Source: Nocardia amamiensis | Lineage (GTDB): Bacteria > Actinomycetota > Actinomycetes > Mycobacteriales > Mycobacteriaceae | DNA: 64,000 nucleotides | Assembly: GCF_015477605.1 (NCBI RefSeq) | Contig: NZ_JADLQX010000015.1 | Coordinates: 1 to 64,000, forward strand | Reading direction: 5' to 3' | Part shown: piece by piece, positions 7,921-17,245 of the stretch | Numbering within the stretch: the first letter of the stretch is position 1 | Layout: every line of letters starts with the position of its first letter | Position numbers and translations under genes: made by a program | Notes under the pieces: generated by a model | Database searches by the model: none | What the model was told of the DNA's origin: nothing | Seen by the model: only the letters and a program-made list of their open reading frames with translations

Positions 7921-10900
7921 TTGGCCGCCTCGTCCGGATCGTTCGTCCATCTGCACAACCACACCGAGTACTCCATGCTCGATGGCGCGGCCAAGATCTC
8001 GCCGCTGTTCAGCGAGGCGAAACGGCTGGGGATGAACGCGGTCGGGATGACCGACCACGGCAACATGTACGGGGCGTCGGAGTTCTACAACTCCGCCAAG
8101 AAACACGACATCAAGCCGATCATCGGCATCGAGGCCTACATCGCGCCCGGCTCCCGGTTCGACAGCAAGCGCGTCCAGTGGGGCGATCCGAGCCAGAAGG
8201 GCGACGACGTCTCCGGCTCGGGCGCCTACACGCACATGACCATGGTCGCCGAGAACGCGACCGGGCTGCGCAACCTGTTCAAGCTGTCCTCGCTGGCCTC
8301 CATCGAGGGCCAGCTGGGCAAATGGGCGCGCATGGACGAGGAGATCATCGCCCAGTACGCCGAAGGCATCATCGCGACCACCGGCTGCCCCTCCGGCGAG
8401 GTGCAGACCAGGTTGCGCCTCGGCCACGACCGCGAGGCGCTGGAGGCGGCGGCCAAATGGCAGGAGATCTTCGGCAAGGACAATTTCTTCCTCGAGGTGA
8501 TGGACCACGGATTGTCCATCGAGCGGCGGGTCCGCGAGGGATTGCTGAACATCGGCAGGCAGCTGGGCATTCCGGCGCTGGCCACGAACGATTGCCACTA
8601 CGTCACCAAGGATCAGTCCGCCAACCACGAGGCGCTGCTGTGTGTGCAAACCGGCAAGACGCTGTCCGATCCCACCCGGTTCAAGTTCGACGGTGACGGC
8701 TACTACCTGAAGTCCGCCGAGGAGATGCGCGCGCTCTGGGACGCCGAGGTGCCCGGCGCCTGCGACAGCACGGTGCTGATCGGCGAGCGGGTCCAGTCCT
8801 ACGACGACGTGTGGGCCTTCAAGGACCGCATGCCGATCTTCCCGGTGCCCGAGGGCGAGGACCAGGATTCCTGGCTGCGCAAGGAGGTCGAGCGCGGCCT
8901 GCGGCGCCGGTTCCCCGGCGGGGTGCCCGAGGAGTACTTCACCCGCGCCTATTACGAACTCGACGTCATCAAGCAGAAGGGCTTCCCGGCCTACTTCCTC
9001 GTGGTCGGCGACCTCGTTTCGCACGCACGGGAGGTCGGCATCCGCGTCGGCCCCGGCCGTGGTTCGGCCGCCGGTTCGCTGGTGGCCTACGCGCTCGGCA
9101 TCACCAACATCGATCCGCTGCCGCACGGCCTGCTGTTCGAGCGGTTCCTCAACCCGGAGCGCCCGTCCGCGCCCGATATCGATATCGACTTCGACGATCG
9201 CCGCCGCGGTGAGATGGTCCGCTACGCCACCGAGAAGTGGGGCAGCGACCGGGTCGCCCAGGTGATCACCTTCGGCACCATCAAGACCAAGGCCGCGATC
9301 AAGGACTCCGCGCGGGTCCAGTTCGGCCAGCCCGGCTTCGCCATCGCCGACCAGATCTCCAAGGCGCTGCCGCCGCCGATCATGGCCAAGGACATTCCGC
9401 TGTCGGGCATCATGGACCCCGACCACGAGCGGTACAAGGAGGCCGCCGAGGTCCGCGAGCTCATCGGCAGCAATCCCGATGTCGCCAAGATCTACGAGAC
9501 CGCGCGCGGACTCGAGGGCCTGATCCGCAACGCCGGCGTGCACGCCTGCGCGGTGATCATGTCCTCCGAGCCGCTGATGGACGCCATCCCGGTGTGGCGG
9601 CGGCCCCAGGACGGTGCGATCATCACCGGCTGGGACTATCCGTCCTGCGAGGCCATCGGCCTGCTGAAGATGGACTTCCTCGGCCTGCGCAACCTCACTG
9701 TGATCGGTGACGCGCTGGACAACATCAAGGCCAACCGCGGCATCGACCTGGACATGGACAACCTGCCGCTGGACGATCCCGCGACCTACGAATTGCTTTC
9801 CCGCGGCGACACTCTCGGCGTCTTCCAGCTCGACGGTGGCCCCATGCGCGACCTGCTGCGCCGCATGCAGCCCACCGGCTTCAACGACATCGTCGCCGTG
9901 CTCGCGCTCTACCGTCCCGGCCCGATGGGCATGAACGCGCACAACGATTACGCCGACCGCAAGAACGGACGGCAGCCGATCACGCCGATCCATCCCGAGC
10001 TGGAGGAGCCGCTCAAAGAGATCCTCGCCGAGACCTACGGCCTGATCGTCTACCAAGAGCAGATCATGTTCATCGCGCAGAAGGTCGCGTCCTACTCGAT
10101 GGGCAAGGCCGACGCGCTGCGCAAGGCGATGGGTAAGAAGAAGCTCGAAGTCCTCGAGGCCGAGTACAAGGGCTTCCACGAGGGCATGACCGCGAACGGG
10201 TTCTCCGAGGGCGCGGTGAAGGCGCTGTGGGACACCATCCTTCCGTTCGCCGGCTACGCGTTCAACAAGTCGCACGCCGCCGGCTACGGCCTCGTCTCGT
10301 TCTGGACCGCCTACCTCAAGGCCAACTATCCGGCCGAGTACATGGCGGGCCTGCTCACCTCCGTCGGCGACGACAAGGACAAGGCCGCGGTCTACCTCGC
10401 GGACTGCCGTCGCCTCGGCATCACCGTGCTGCCGCCGGACGTCAACGAGTCCGAGCAGAACTTCGCCTCCGTCGGCAAGGACATCCGCTTCGGTCTCGGC
10501 GCGGTGCGCAACGTCGGCGCGAACGTGGTGTCCTCGATCATCCAGGCCCGCAAGGAGAAGTCGAAATTCACCGACTTCTCCGACTACCTGAACAAGATCG
10601 ACGCGATCGCGGCGAGCAAGAAGGTCACCGAATCGCTCATCAAGGCGGGCGGGTTCGACTCGCTCGGACACCCCCGCAAGGGCTTGATGCTGATCCATTC
10701 CGATGCCATCGACGCCGTGATGGCCACCAAGAAGGCCGAGGCGATGGGTCAGTTCGACCTGTTCGGCGGCTTGGACGCGGACGAGTCGGTGACATCGGTG
10801 TTCAACGTGAAGGTGCCCGACGAGGAGTGGGAGGCCAAACACCGGCTCGCGCTGGAGCGGGAGATGCTGGGGTTGTACGTGTCCGGGCATCCGCTCAACG

Positions 10901-11469
10901 GAGTCGAGCATGTCCTTGCGGCCCAAGCCGATACGCAGATCCCGGCGATCCTGGAAGGAGATGTCAAGGACGGCACCCAGGTGACCGTCGGCGGCATCCT
11001 GGCCTCGGTGAACCGGCGCATCAACAAGAACGGGCTGGCCTGGGCTTCGGCGCAGCTGGAGGACCTCACCGGTGGCATCGAGGTGCTGTTCTTCCCGCAG
11101 TCGTACTCGGTCTACGGCATGGACGTCGTCGAGGACGCCGTGGTGCTGGTGAAGGCGCGCGTCTCGGTCCGCGACGACCGGATCTCGCTGATCGCCAACG
11201 ATCTCGCCGTGCCCGATCTGTCCGCGGTCGGCGTCGCCAAGCCGCTTGCGGTCACCATCACCACCCGGATGTGCACGCCGGACAAGATCGGCGAACTCAA
11301 GCGGGTCTTGTCCAGGCACCCCGGCACCTCGGATGTCCATATCCGCCACGTCGGCGCCCGAGACAAGACCACGCTGTGGAAACTGGACGATCGCCTGCGC
11401 GTCTCCCCGTCCTCAGCCCTGATGGGCGACCTGAAGGCGCTGCTCGGCCCTGGCTGCCTGGCCAGCTGA
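7921..11469 (+). CDS. dnaE1: DNA polymerase III alpha subunit, replicative (DnaE1)
   Basis: Main chromosomal replicase catalytic subunit, 1182 aa, matching mycobacterial DnaE1 (about 1184). The N-terminal PHP domain shows FVHLHNHTEYSMLDGAAK and GMTDHGNMYGA, metal-binding motifs kept in actinobacterial DnaE1, where the PHP domain is the proofreading exonuclease. The polymerase core shows GPGRGSAAGSLVAYALG and the catalytic aspartates in PDIDIDFDDRRR near residues 417-425. FAGYAFNKSHAAGYGLVSFW and a C-terminal OB-fold (TVGGILASVNRRINKNG) follow. I chose TTG at 7921 because GGGAGGAAGG ends 6 nt before it; the TTG at 7903 lies before that ribosome site. Conserved housekeeping gene. Confidence 0.97.
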   Translation: MAASSGSFVHLHNHTEYSMLDGAAKISPLFSEAKRLGMNAVGMTDHGNMYGASEFYNSAKKHDIKPIIGIEAYIAPGSRFDSKRVQWGDPSQKGDDVSGSGAYTHMTMVAENATGLRNLFKLSSLASIEGQLGKWARMDEEIIAQYAEGIIATTGCPSGEVQTRLRLGHDREALEAAAKWQEIFGKDNFFLEVMDHGLSIERRVREGLLNIGRQLGIPALATNDCHYVTKDQSANHEALLCVQTGKTLSDPTRFKFDGDGYYLKSAEEMRALWDAEVPGACDSTVLIGERVQSYDDVWAFKDRMPIFPVPEGEDQDSWLRKEVERGLRRRFPGGVPEEYFTRAYYELDVIKQKGFPAYFLVVGDLVSHAREVGIRVGPGRGSAAGSLVAYALGITNIDPLPHGLLFERFLNPERPSAPDIDIDFDDRRRGEMVRYATEKWGSDRVAQVITFGTIKTKAAIKDSARVQFGQPGFAIADQISKALPPPIMAKDIPLSGIMDPDHERYKEAAEVRELIGSNPDVAKIYETARGLEGLIRNAGVHACAVIMSSEPLMDAIPVWRRPQDGAIITGWDYPSCEAIGLLKMDFLGLRNLTVIGDALDNIKANRGIDLDMDNLPLDDPATYELLSRGDTLGVFQLDGGPMRDLLRRMQPTGFNDIVAVLALYRPGPMGMNAHNDYADRKNGRQPITPIHPELEEPLKEILAETYGLIVYQEQIMFIAQKVASYSMGKADALRKAMGKKKLEVLEAEYKGFHEGMTANGFSEGAVKALWDTILPFAGYAFNKSHAAGYGLVSFWTAYLKANYPAEYMAGLLTSVGDDKDKAAVYLADCRRLGITVLPPDVNESEQNFASVGKDIRFGLGAVRNVGANVVSSIIQARKEKSKFTDFSDYLNKIDAIAASKKVTESLIKAGGFDSLGHPRKGLMLIHSDAIDAVMATKKAEAMGQFDLFGGLDADESVTSVFNVKVPDEEWEAKHRLALEREMLGLYVSGHPLNGVEHVLAAQADTQIPAILEGDVKDGTQVTVGGILASVNRRINKNGLAWASAQLEDLTGGIEVLFFPQSYSVYGMDVVEDAVVLVKARVSVRDDRISLIANDLAVPDLSAVGVAKPLAVTITTRMCTPDKIGELKRVLSRHPGTSDVHIRHVGARDKTTLWKLDDRLRVSPSSALMGDLKALLGPGCLAS

Positions 11470-11482
11470 CGGACGGGTTCCC

Positions 11483-11497
11483 GCCGCTCCAAGCGGC
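11483..11497 (+). terminator. Possible weak terminator hairpin after dnaE1
   Basis: GCCGCT (11483-11488), loop CCA, AGCGGC (11492-11497), starting 14 bp after the dnaE1 stop. The stem is only 6 bp and is followed by TGTTAAG rather than a U tract, so function is uncertain. Confidence 0.3.
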
Positions 11498-11571
11498 TGT
11501 TAAGCATTCCGCAGGCGGTTTCGCGGACAGTACTGGGGCAAGGCCGCTCGCCTACGGAAACGAGGATCATC

Positions 11572-11964
11572 ATGCAAGCCATACTCCGCAGCCTGCGTCT
11601 GCTCGTACTCGGCGTGACCGTGTTCGCGGCGTTCGCCGTCGCGACCGTCGGTGCGGCGAGCGCGAGTCCGGTGTACGAGATCGAATTCGCACCCGGGACC
11701 GACCGCGCCTCGGTGAGTGGAGCGGTGATCCGCGGCGAGGCCGACACCTATCTGCTCGAGGCGCGGGCAGGGCAGACGCTGAGCACCGAACTCTCCTCGG
11801 TCGAAGGCAATGCGCGCTTCAGCACCACCGCTCCGGACGGACGCGTCCTCTGCGTCGAGGAGACCACGAGCCGGATCACGTTGCCGCAGAGCGGCTACTA
11901 CACGATCACCGTGGCGCCGAGCCGCGGTAACGCGAACTACACCCTCTCGGTGCGGATCGTCTGA
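11572..11964 (+). CDS. Small exported protein with PliG/PPC-like beta domain
   Basis: 130 aa. Signal peptide MQAILRSLRLLVLGVTVFAAF...GAASASP with cleavage likely after ASA near residue 32. The mature part of about 98 residues has the sequence style of PliG (g-type lysozyme inhibitor)-like or bacterial pre-peptidase C-terminal domains: IRGEADTYLLEARAGQTLSTEL, then LPQSGYYTITVAPSRGNANYTLSVRIV at the end. That C-terminal GYYTI-V-RGNANYTL pattern is the basis of the guess. Its role may be cell-surface binding or lysozyme inhibition, but this is inference. A single cysteine (VLCVEE) is present. It stands alone between dnaE1 and the convergent methyltransferase, 4 bp from the latter's stop. Confidence 0.75.
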   Translation: MQAILRSLRLLVLGVTVFAAFAVATVGAASASPVYEIEFAPGTDRASVSGAVIRGEADTYLLEARAGQTLSTELSSVEGNARFSTTAPDGRVLCVEETTSRITLPQSGYYTITVAPSRGNANYTLSVRIV

Positions 11965-11968
11965 CCGC

Positions 11969-12586
11969 TCACGGTGAGACCGCGACGCCGAGCGTCTGGG
12001 CGGCCTCGAAGCGGGGGGCGCCTTCGCCGTAGAACGACTCGGCCTCGCGGATCTCGAAACCGGCGGTTGCCAGCAGCGCGCGGATGTCGCGGTTCAGGTG
12101 GCAGCCGCCGAACAGCCGTTTCTGGACCGGGTTCAGCCGGTTCTGCCACAGCTCGACCTTATGGTCGGGCGCGCGCCCGTGCTCCACGAAATGCAAGGTT
12201 CCGCCGGGCACCAGCACTCGGCGCACCTCGGCCAGCGCGGTCGCGATGTCGGGGATGGTGCACATGGTCCAGGTCGACAGCGCGCAGTCGAAGGTGCCGT
12301 CCGCGAAGGGGAGGGCTTGCCCGTCCAGCCCTGCCCGCTCGATGGGCACGGCGGACGCGGCGACACGCTTGCTCGCCAGTCGCCACCCGAGGTCGGCCGG
12401 CTCGACCGCGCTGACCGACGTGACCGCCGCCGGGTAGAACGGCACATTGAGCCCCGATCCGAACCCGATCTCCACGACCCTTCCGTGCAGCCCGGCGCAC
12501 ACCCGCTCACGCAGCGGTTTGTTGAACCGCATCCCGCAGGCGACATTCACGATCCGCGGGACGACCTGTTCGCCATAGATACCCAC
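11969..12586 (-). CDS. Class I SAM-dependent methyltransferase
   Basis: About 205 aa. The Rossmann methyltransferase core is visible: motif I VVEIGFGSGLNVPFYP (residues about 37-52), the acidic residue of motif II in SAVEPADLG, motif III-like FDCALSTWTMCTIPDIATALAEVRRVL and PGGTLHFVEHGRAPD. The closest style is UbiE/PMT-like methyltransferases acting on small lipophilic molecules; the substrate is unknown. I chose GTG at 12586 (VGIYGEQVVPRIVN) because the long frame further upstream only shadows treZ. It is divergent from treZ with 105 bp between the starts and convergent with the PliG-like gene. Confidence 0.83.
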   Translation of the reverse strand: MGIYGEQVVPRIVNVACGMRFNKPLRERVCAGLHGRVVEIGFGSGLNVPFYPAAVTSVSAVEPADLGWRLASKRVAASAVPIERAGLDGQALPFADGTFDCALSTWTMCTIPDIATALAEVRRVLVPGGTLHFVEHGRAPDHKVELWQNRLNPVQKRLFGGCHLNRDIRALLATAGFEIREAESFYGEGAPRFEAAQTLGVAVSP

Positions 12587-12691
12587 ACCCCCACTCTCGC
12601 AGGGATCGCGCGCCCAGACCAGAGGCATGTGCTGCCGGATCGGGGGTCTTCGTACCCGGCGGGCCGGGCATGCTCGTGGGATGCTGGCGCG

Positions 12692-14431
12692 GTGACTTTG
12701 TTCGAGGTGTGGGCGCCGCGGCCGGAGTCGGTGCGGCTCGACGTGGACGGCGTGGTGCATCCGATGACGCGGTCGCCGGACGGCTGGTGGCGTGCCGACG
12801 TCCCCGCGGCGAGCGGAGCCAGATACGGGTTCCTGCTCGACGACGACCCGACCGTGCTGCCGGACCCTCGCTCGCCGCGCCAGCCCGACGGGGTGCACGC
12901 CCGTTCGGCCCTGCACACCCTCGATCCGGCGGCATGGACCGACGCGGGCTGGACCGGGCGGCCGCTGGCCGGAGCGGTCTACTACGAACTGCACATCGGG
13001 ACCTTCACCGCGGCGGGCACCTTCGACGCCGCGATCGAGCGGCTCGACCACCTGGTCGACCTGGGTGTCACCGTGGTCGAGGTGATGCCGGTGAACGCCT
13101 TCGACGGCACCCACAACTGGGGCTACGACGGTGTGCTCTGGTACGCGGTGCAGGAGAGCTACGGCGGCCCCGACGGCCTGCAGCGGTTCGTGAACGCCTG
13201 CCATGCCCGCGGGCTGGCGGTCTGTCTCGACGTCGTCTACAACCACCTCGGCCCGTCCGGCAACTACCTGCCGCGCTTCGCGCCGTACCTCACCGAGGGC
13301 CGCAACACCTGGGGGCAGAGCCTCAACCTGGACGGCCCACAGTCCGATCACGTGCGCGCACACATCATCGACAACGCGCTGCGCTGGCTGCGCGATTTCC
13401 ACATCGACGCCCTGCGCCTGGACGCGGTGCATGCCCTGGTCGACCGGACCGCCACGCACCTGCTCGCCGAACTCGCCGTGGCCACCGAACGCCTCGCCGC
13501 CCACGTGCGCAGGCCGCTGACGCTGGTCGCGGAGAGCGATCTGAACGACCCGAAACTGATCACCCCGCGTGCGGCCGGCGGCTACGGGCTGACCGCGCAG
13601 TGGAACGACGACCTGCATCACGCCGTCCACAGCGCCGTCTCCGGCGAACGGCAGGGCTACTATGCCGACTTCGGCTCGATGCGCTGTCTGGCCCGGACCC
13701 TCACGCGCGGATTCTTCCACGCCGCAACGTATTCCAGCTTCCGCGGCCGCACGCACGGCCGCCCGATCGATCCTGCCCTGGTGCCGGGCAGCGCGCTGCT
13801 GGCCTACACCTGCAGTCACGACCAGATCGGCAACCGAGCACTCGGCGACCGGCCGAGCGCCTACCTGACCGACGGCCAGCTGGCGATCAAAGCCGCACTG
13901 GTGCTGTGCTCGCCGTTCACGCCGATGCTGTTCATGGGCGAGGAGTGGGGCGCAGGCACGCCGTTCCAGTTCTTCACCTCGCACACCGATCCGGTGATCG
14001 CCGCCGCGACCGCGGCCGGGCGCAAGGACGAGTTCGCCGAACACGGCTGGCCCACCGACGAGGTGCCCGACCCGCAGGACCCGCGGACCTTCCGGCGCTC
14101 GAAGCTGGACTGGGACGAGCGCGGGAAACCGGGCTGCGCGCGGCTGCTGTCCTGCTACCGCGCCCTGCTCGCGGTGCGCAGGGAGCGGGCGGAGCTCAGT
14201 GACCCCCGGCTGACCCATGTTTCGGTGGATTACGACGAGGTCGCACGCTGGGTCGTCGTGCATCGCGGCACGCTGGCCCTGGTGTGCAATCTGGGCGAGG
14301 ACCAGGTCACCGTGCCGGTCGCGGGCCTGCCGCTGCTGTCCTGGGAATCTCCGACCGTAGGGCCTTCCGCGACAACCGTTCCCGGTCATTCCTTCACGCT
14401 GCTGGAAACGGCGCCGCCGGGCCCGCGCTGA
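12692..14431 (+). CDS. treZ: Malto-oligosyltrehalose trehalohydrolase
   Basis: Releases trehalose from maltooligosyltrehalose, the last step of the TreX-TreY-TreZ route from glycogen. 579 aa, normal length. An N-terminal carbohydrate-binding-like domain (TLFEVWAPRPESVRLDVDG) precedes a GH13 barrel: YYELHIGTFTAAGTF, VEVMPVNAFDGTHNWGYDGV, DVVYNHLGPSGNYLP, nucleophile D244 in ALRLDAVHALVD, acid/base E281 in LVAESDLND and CSHDQIGNRALGDR near the end. GTG at 12692 begins the family-typical N-terminus; longer frames upstream lack homology. In mycobacteria treZ adjoins treY and treX, but here it is alone on the opposite strand, with treY-treX 5.7 kb away. Confidence 0.95.
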   Translation: MTLFEVWAPRPESVRLDVDGVVHPMTRSPDGWWRADVPAASGARYGFLLDDDPTVLPDPRSPRQPDGVHARSALHTLDPAAWTDAGWTGRPLAGAVYYELHIGTFTAAGTFDAAIERLDHLVDLGVTVVEVMPVNAFDGTHNWGYDGVLWYAVQESYGGPDGLQRFVNACHARGLAVCLDVVYNHLGPSGNYLPRFAPYLTEGRNTWGQSLNLDGPQSDHVRAHIIDNALRWLRDFHIDALRLDAVHALVDRTATHLLAELAVATERLAAHVRRPLTLVAESDLNDPKLITPRAAGGYGLTAQWNDDLHHAVHSAVSGERQGYYADFGSMRCLARTLTRGFFHAATYSSFRGRTHGRPIDPALVPGSALLAYTCSHDQIGNRALGDRPSAYLTDGQLAIKAALVLCSPFTPMLFMGEEWGAGTPFQFFTSHTDPVIAAATAAGRKDEFAEHGWPTDEVPDPQDPRTFRRSKLDWDERGKPGCARLLSCYRALLAVRRERAELSDPRLTHVSVDYDEVARWVVVHRGTLALVCNLGEDQVTVPVAGLPLLSWESPTVGPSATTVPGHSFTLLETAPPGPR

Positions 14432-14461
14432 GTCGGCGGAACCGCAAGAACGGGGCCCTTC

Positions 14462-14542
14462 TCGGTATTTGTTAAATAACGTACTCACAACTGTCCGAGA
14501 CAGGACTTTGCCGGATGTGATCTACGCCATTATTTTGGAGGA
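14462..14542 (+). promoter_or_regulatory. AT-rich promoter-like region before the serine hydrolase
   Basis: A short AT-rich patch (TTTGTTAAATAACGTACTC around 14468-14486) stands out in this GC-rich sequence. It is followed by a small inverted repeat, CTGTC (14491-14495) CGA GACAG (14499-14503). TTGGAGGA lies directly against the ATG at 14543, an unusually short spacing. I read it as a promoter with a possible regulator site; no regulator is adjacent. Confidence 0.4.
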
Positions 14543-15790
14543 ATGAGCAACGTCGCTTCCGGGGACCTTGCGGTTCTTCCCCCGGGCATGGGTGGCAGCG
14601 CTGCCGCCGAATTCGCACCGTTCGTGCGTGCTTTCGCGCGGGCGTTCGGCAACCGCCGAGGTGCGGGAGCGGCGTTCTCGCTGCACCGGTACGGCGAGCC
14701 GCTGGTGGACATCTGGGTCGGCTCCGCGGGTGACGCTCCGTGGACCAGGGACACCGGCACGATCATCTTCTCCGCCACCAAGGGCATCTCCGCCACGGTC
14801 GTGCACCGTCTCGCCGACCGCGGATTGCTCGACTATTCCGCCCCGGTCGCCGAGTATTGGCCGGAGTTCCGGGCCAACGGCAAACACAAGATCACTGTTC
14901 GCCAGCTCATGACGCACCGAGCAGGGTTGTCCGCGCTGGCCCCGATCGCGACCAGCCTGGCCGAGGTGCTGGATCACCGGCTGATGGAGCAGCGCTTGGC
15001 CGCGGCGAAGCCGGACCGGCTGCTCGGCGTTCCCACCTACCACGCACTCACCTTCGGCTGGCTGGTCGCGGGCCTGGCCCGCGCGATCACCGGCAGCAGC
15101 CTCGGTGAGCTGTTCCGCACCGAGGTCACCGAGCCGCTCGGCATCGACGGCCTGCACCTGGGCAGGCCGCCCGCGGACGCACCGATCAGCTACGCGCCGC
15201 TGTCGGGCACCCAGCTGAGCACCCTCGGAAAGCCGCTCGGCGCAGCGATTCTGGGCCGCAGCCATCGGATTCCCGGCGCGCTCGGCGCCGCGACGCGCTG
15301 CCTGTTCCTGCCGGGCCTGGAAGCCATTCTGGAGGGGTCGAATCCGCCCATCCTGGACACCGAGCTGGGCGCGGGCAACGGCGTGTGCACCGCCCCCGCG
15401 CTGGCCAGGATGTACAGCGCGCTCGCCAACGACGGTGTACTGGCAGGCCGCAGGTACCTCGGCGGGCACACCATGAAGGCGCTGCGCCGCATCGAGACCT
15501 ACCAGCCCGACCGCGCGCTGTTCTACGCGCCGATGCTGTGGCGGCTCGGCTACCACTCGCTGCCGATGCCCGGCGCGCACGCCGGGTTCGGGCACATCGG
15601 CCTCGGCGGCTCGTTCGGCTGGGCCGAACCGCGGCTGGGTCTGTCGGTCGGATTCGTGCACAACCGGCTCTCCGCGGGCCAGCTGCACTACGACCAGTCG
15701 GCGGCCTTCTGGCTGCTGCCGCTCATGCTGAACTGCCTGCGCGCGGCACGCCGCCGGGTGCCCGCGACGGAGACGCCGAAGGCGGCCTGA
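14543..15790 (+). CDS. Serine hydrolase, class C beta-lactamase/esterase fold (EstB-like)
   Basis: 415 aa, no signal peptide, so probably cytoplasmic. The SxxK motif is S-A-T-K in GTIIFSATKGISATVVHRLAD (residues about 73-90), followed by the YxN-type region in PTYHALTFGWLVAGLARAITG; this is the carboxylesterase/DD-peptidase-like beta-lactamase family. FGHIGLGGSFGWAEPRLGLSVGFVHNRL matches the third (HxG-like) motif. Members of this branch are usually esterases on small acyl substrates rather than true beta-lactamases; the substrate is unknown. ATG at 14543 has GGAGG only 1 nt upstream, so leaderless initiation or a slightly different start is possible. Convergent with ilvA, 24 bp between stops. 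Confidence 0.85.
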   Translation: MSNVASGDLAVLPPGMGGSAAAEFAPFVRAFARAFGNRRGAGAAFSLHRYGEPLVDIWVGSAGDAPWTRDTGTIIFSATKGISATVVHRLADRGLLDYSAPVAEYWPEFRANGKHKITVRQLMTHRAGLSALAPIATSLAEVLDHRLMEQRLAAAKPDRLLGVPTYHALTFGWLVAGLARAITGSSLGELFRTEVTEPLGIDGLHLGRPPADAPISYAPLSGTQLSTLGKPLGAAILGRSHRIPGALGAATRCLFLPGLEAILEGSNPPILDTELGAGNGVCTAPALARMYSALANDGVLAGRRYLGGHTMKALRRIETYQPDRALFYAPMLWRLGYHSLPMPGAHAGFGHIGLGGSFGWAEPRLGLSVGFVHNRLSAGQLHYDQSAAFWLLPLMLNCLRAARRRVPATETPKAA

Positions 15791-15814
15791 GGCCGCAGGA
15801 CTGCTCCGGCTGGG

Positions 15815-17179
15815 TCAGGTCAGGTAGCGGTAGGCGGGCGTGTCCGGCTCGAGGCGCTCGCACTGGATCGGGGACTCGCGCATCCGTTCCAGCAGCGGCC
15901 CGAGCCCGTCCGGTGCGCCCAGTTCGATGCCGACCAGCGCCGCGCCCGTCTCGCGGTTGTTGCGCTTGACGTACTCGAACAGCGTGATGTCGTCGTCGGG
16001 GCCGAGCACCTCGTCGAGGAAGCGGCGCAGCGCGCCGGGCTCCTGGGGGAAGTCCACCAGGAAGTAGTGCTTGAGGCCGCGATGCACGAGTGAGCGCTCG
16101 ATGATCTCGCCGTAGCGGGACACGTCGTTGTTGCCGCCGGACACCAGGCACACCACCGTCGACCCCGGCTCGACGGTGATCTCTTTCAGTGCCGTCACGG
16201 TGAGCGCGCCCGCGGGTTCGGCGATGATGCCCTCGTTCTGGTACAGGTCGAGCATGGTCGTGCAGATCGCGCCCTCGTCGACCTGCATCATCTGGAAAGC
16301 GCCCGCGCCCTTGGGGTATTCGGCGGTGGTCAGCAACGGCAGCGAGGCGTGCGAGACCACTCGCCCGCCGAAGCCGGACACCGCGGCGAACGGCACCGAG
16401 CCGACCCGCCGCACCGCGGCGCCGTCCACGAACGGATCGATCTCCGGCAGCGTCACCGGGCCGCCCGCCACCAGCGCGGCCGTCATCGAGGCCGCGCCCG
16501 CGGGCTCCACGCCGAGGATGCCGGTGCGCGGGGACCGTTCGCGCAGGTAGGTGCCGATACCGGCGAGGCAGCCGCCGCCGCCCACCGGCACGATCACCAG
16601 GTCGGGGGAGGCGCCGAGCTGGTCCAGGATCTCCGCGGCGATGGTGCCCTGACCGGCCGCCGTGCGCGCGTCGTCGAAGGGCGGCACCATGGTCGCGCCG
16701 GTGCGCGCCACGTCGTCGGCGGCGGCCGCGGCGGCCGCGTCGTAGGTCTCGCCGATGGCGATCAGCTCGACGAATTCGCCGCCGTGCGCCCGGATGCGAT
16801 CGCGCTTCTGCTTCGGCGTCGTGGTCGGCACGTAGATGCGGCCGGTGATCCCCATCGTCTGGCACGCGAACGCGACGCCCTGCGCGTGGTTGCCCGCGCT
16901 GGCCGCGACCACGCCCGCCCCGCGCTCCTCGTCGGTCAGCTGGATGACCAGGTTGTAGGCGCCACGCAGCTTGTAGGAGCGGACCGGGCCGAGGTCTTCC
17001 CGCTTGAGGTAGACGTTCGCCCCGGTCAGCTTCGAGAGCCGGTCATCGCGCTGCAACGGGGTCGGATCGATGACGTGGGCAATTCGCTTGGCGGCAGCAT
17101 CGATCTCGTCCGCGGTGAGCGCGGGACCAGTAGCAGACAGTGCGTCGAGGACATCAAGCGGATTGGACACTCGAAACAT
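15815..17179 (-). CDS. ilvA: Threonine dehydratase (biosynthetic), isoleucine pathway
   Basis: Converts threonine to 2-oxobutanoate and ammonia, the first step to isoleucine. 454 aa. Fold-type II PLP domain: PLP lysine K70 in VRSYKLRGAYN, KREDLGPV, SAGNHAQGVAFACQTMGI, the phosphate-binding glycine loop VPVGGGGCLAGIGTYL near residue 200 and CLVSGGNNDVSRY. A single ACT-like regulatory domain occupies the last 90 residues (KHYFLVDFPQEPGALRRFL onward), as in the shorter actinobacterial enzymes inhibited by isoleucine. ATG at 17179 lies only 3 nt from a strong hairpin (17183-17217), so GTG at 17170 (VSNPLDVL) is a credible alternative start. Confidence 0.95.
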   Translation of the reverse strand: MFRVSNPLDVLDALSATGPALTADEIDAAAKRIAHVIDPTPLQRDDRLSKLTGANVYLKREDLGPVRSYKLRGAYNLVIQLTDEERGAGVVAASAGNHAQGVAFACQTMGITGRIYVPTTTPKQKRDRIRAHGGEFVELIAIGETYDAAAAAAADDVARTGATMVPPFDDARTAAGQGTIAAEILDQLGASPDLVIVPVGGGGCLAGIGTYLRERSPRTGILGVEPAGAASMTAALVAGGPVTLPEIDPFVDGAAVRRVGSVPFAAVSGFGGRVVSHASLPLLTTAEYPKGAGAFQMMQVDEGAICTTMLDLYQNEGIIAEPAGALTVTALKEITVEPGSTVVCLVSGGNNDVSRYGEIIERSLVHRGLKHYFLVDFPQEPGALRRFLDEVLGPDDDITLFEYVKRNNRETGAALVGIELGAPDGLGPLLERMRESPIQCERLEPDTPAYRYLT

Positions 17180-17182
17180 GCT

Positions 17183-17217
17183 GCCACCCGCCGCGGCGGC
17201 GAGCTGCGGCGGGTGGC
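17183..17217 (-). terminator. Strong 12-bp stem-loop between reductase gene and ilvA
   Basis: Perfect stem GCCACCCGCCGC (17183-17194) and GCGGCGGGTGGC (17206-17217) with an 11-nt loop. On the minus strand it lies 29 bp after the reductase stop and 3 nt before the annotated ilvA ATG. It could end the reductase transcript, or fold in the ilvA leader and block its ribosome site. No U tract follows. Confidence 0.55.
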
Positions 17218-17245
17218 GGTGACACGGTGGCTACCTTCGCCGGCA

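Noticed and set aside
7870..11349. A 1159-codon open frame on the minus strand opposite dnaE1, and similar long antisense frames elsewhere (for example 614-2269, 20454-22331, 22693-24339).
   Set aside because: They are open only because high GC removes stop codons; composition is rich in R, G, A, H and Q with no domain motif, and they lie opposite clear conserved genes.
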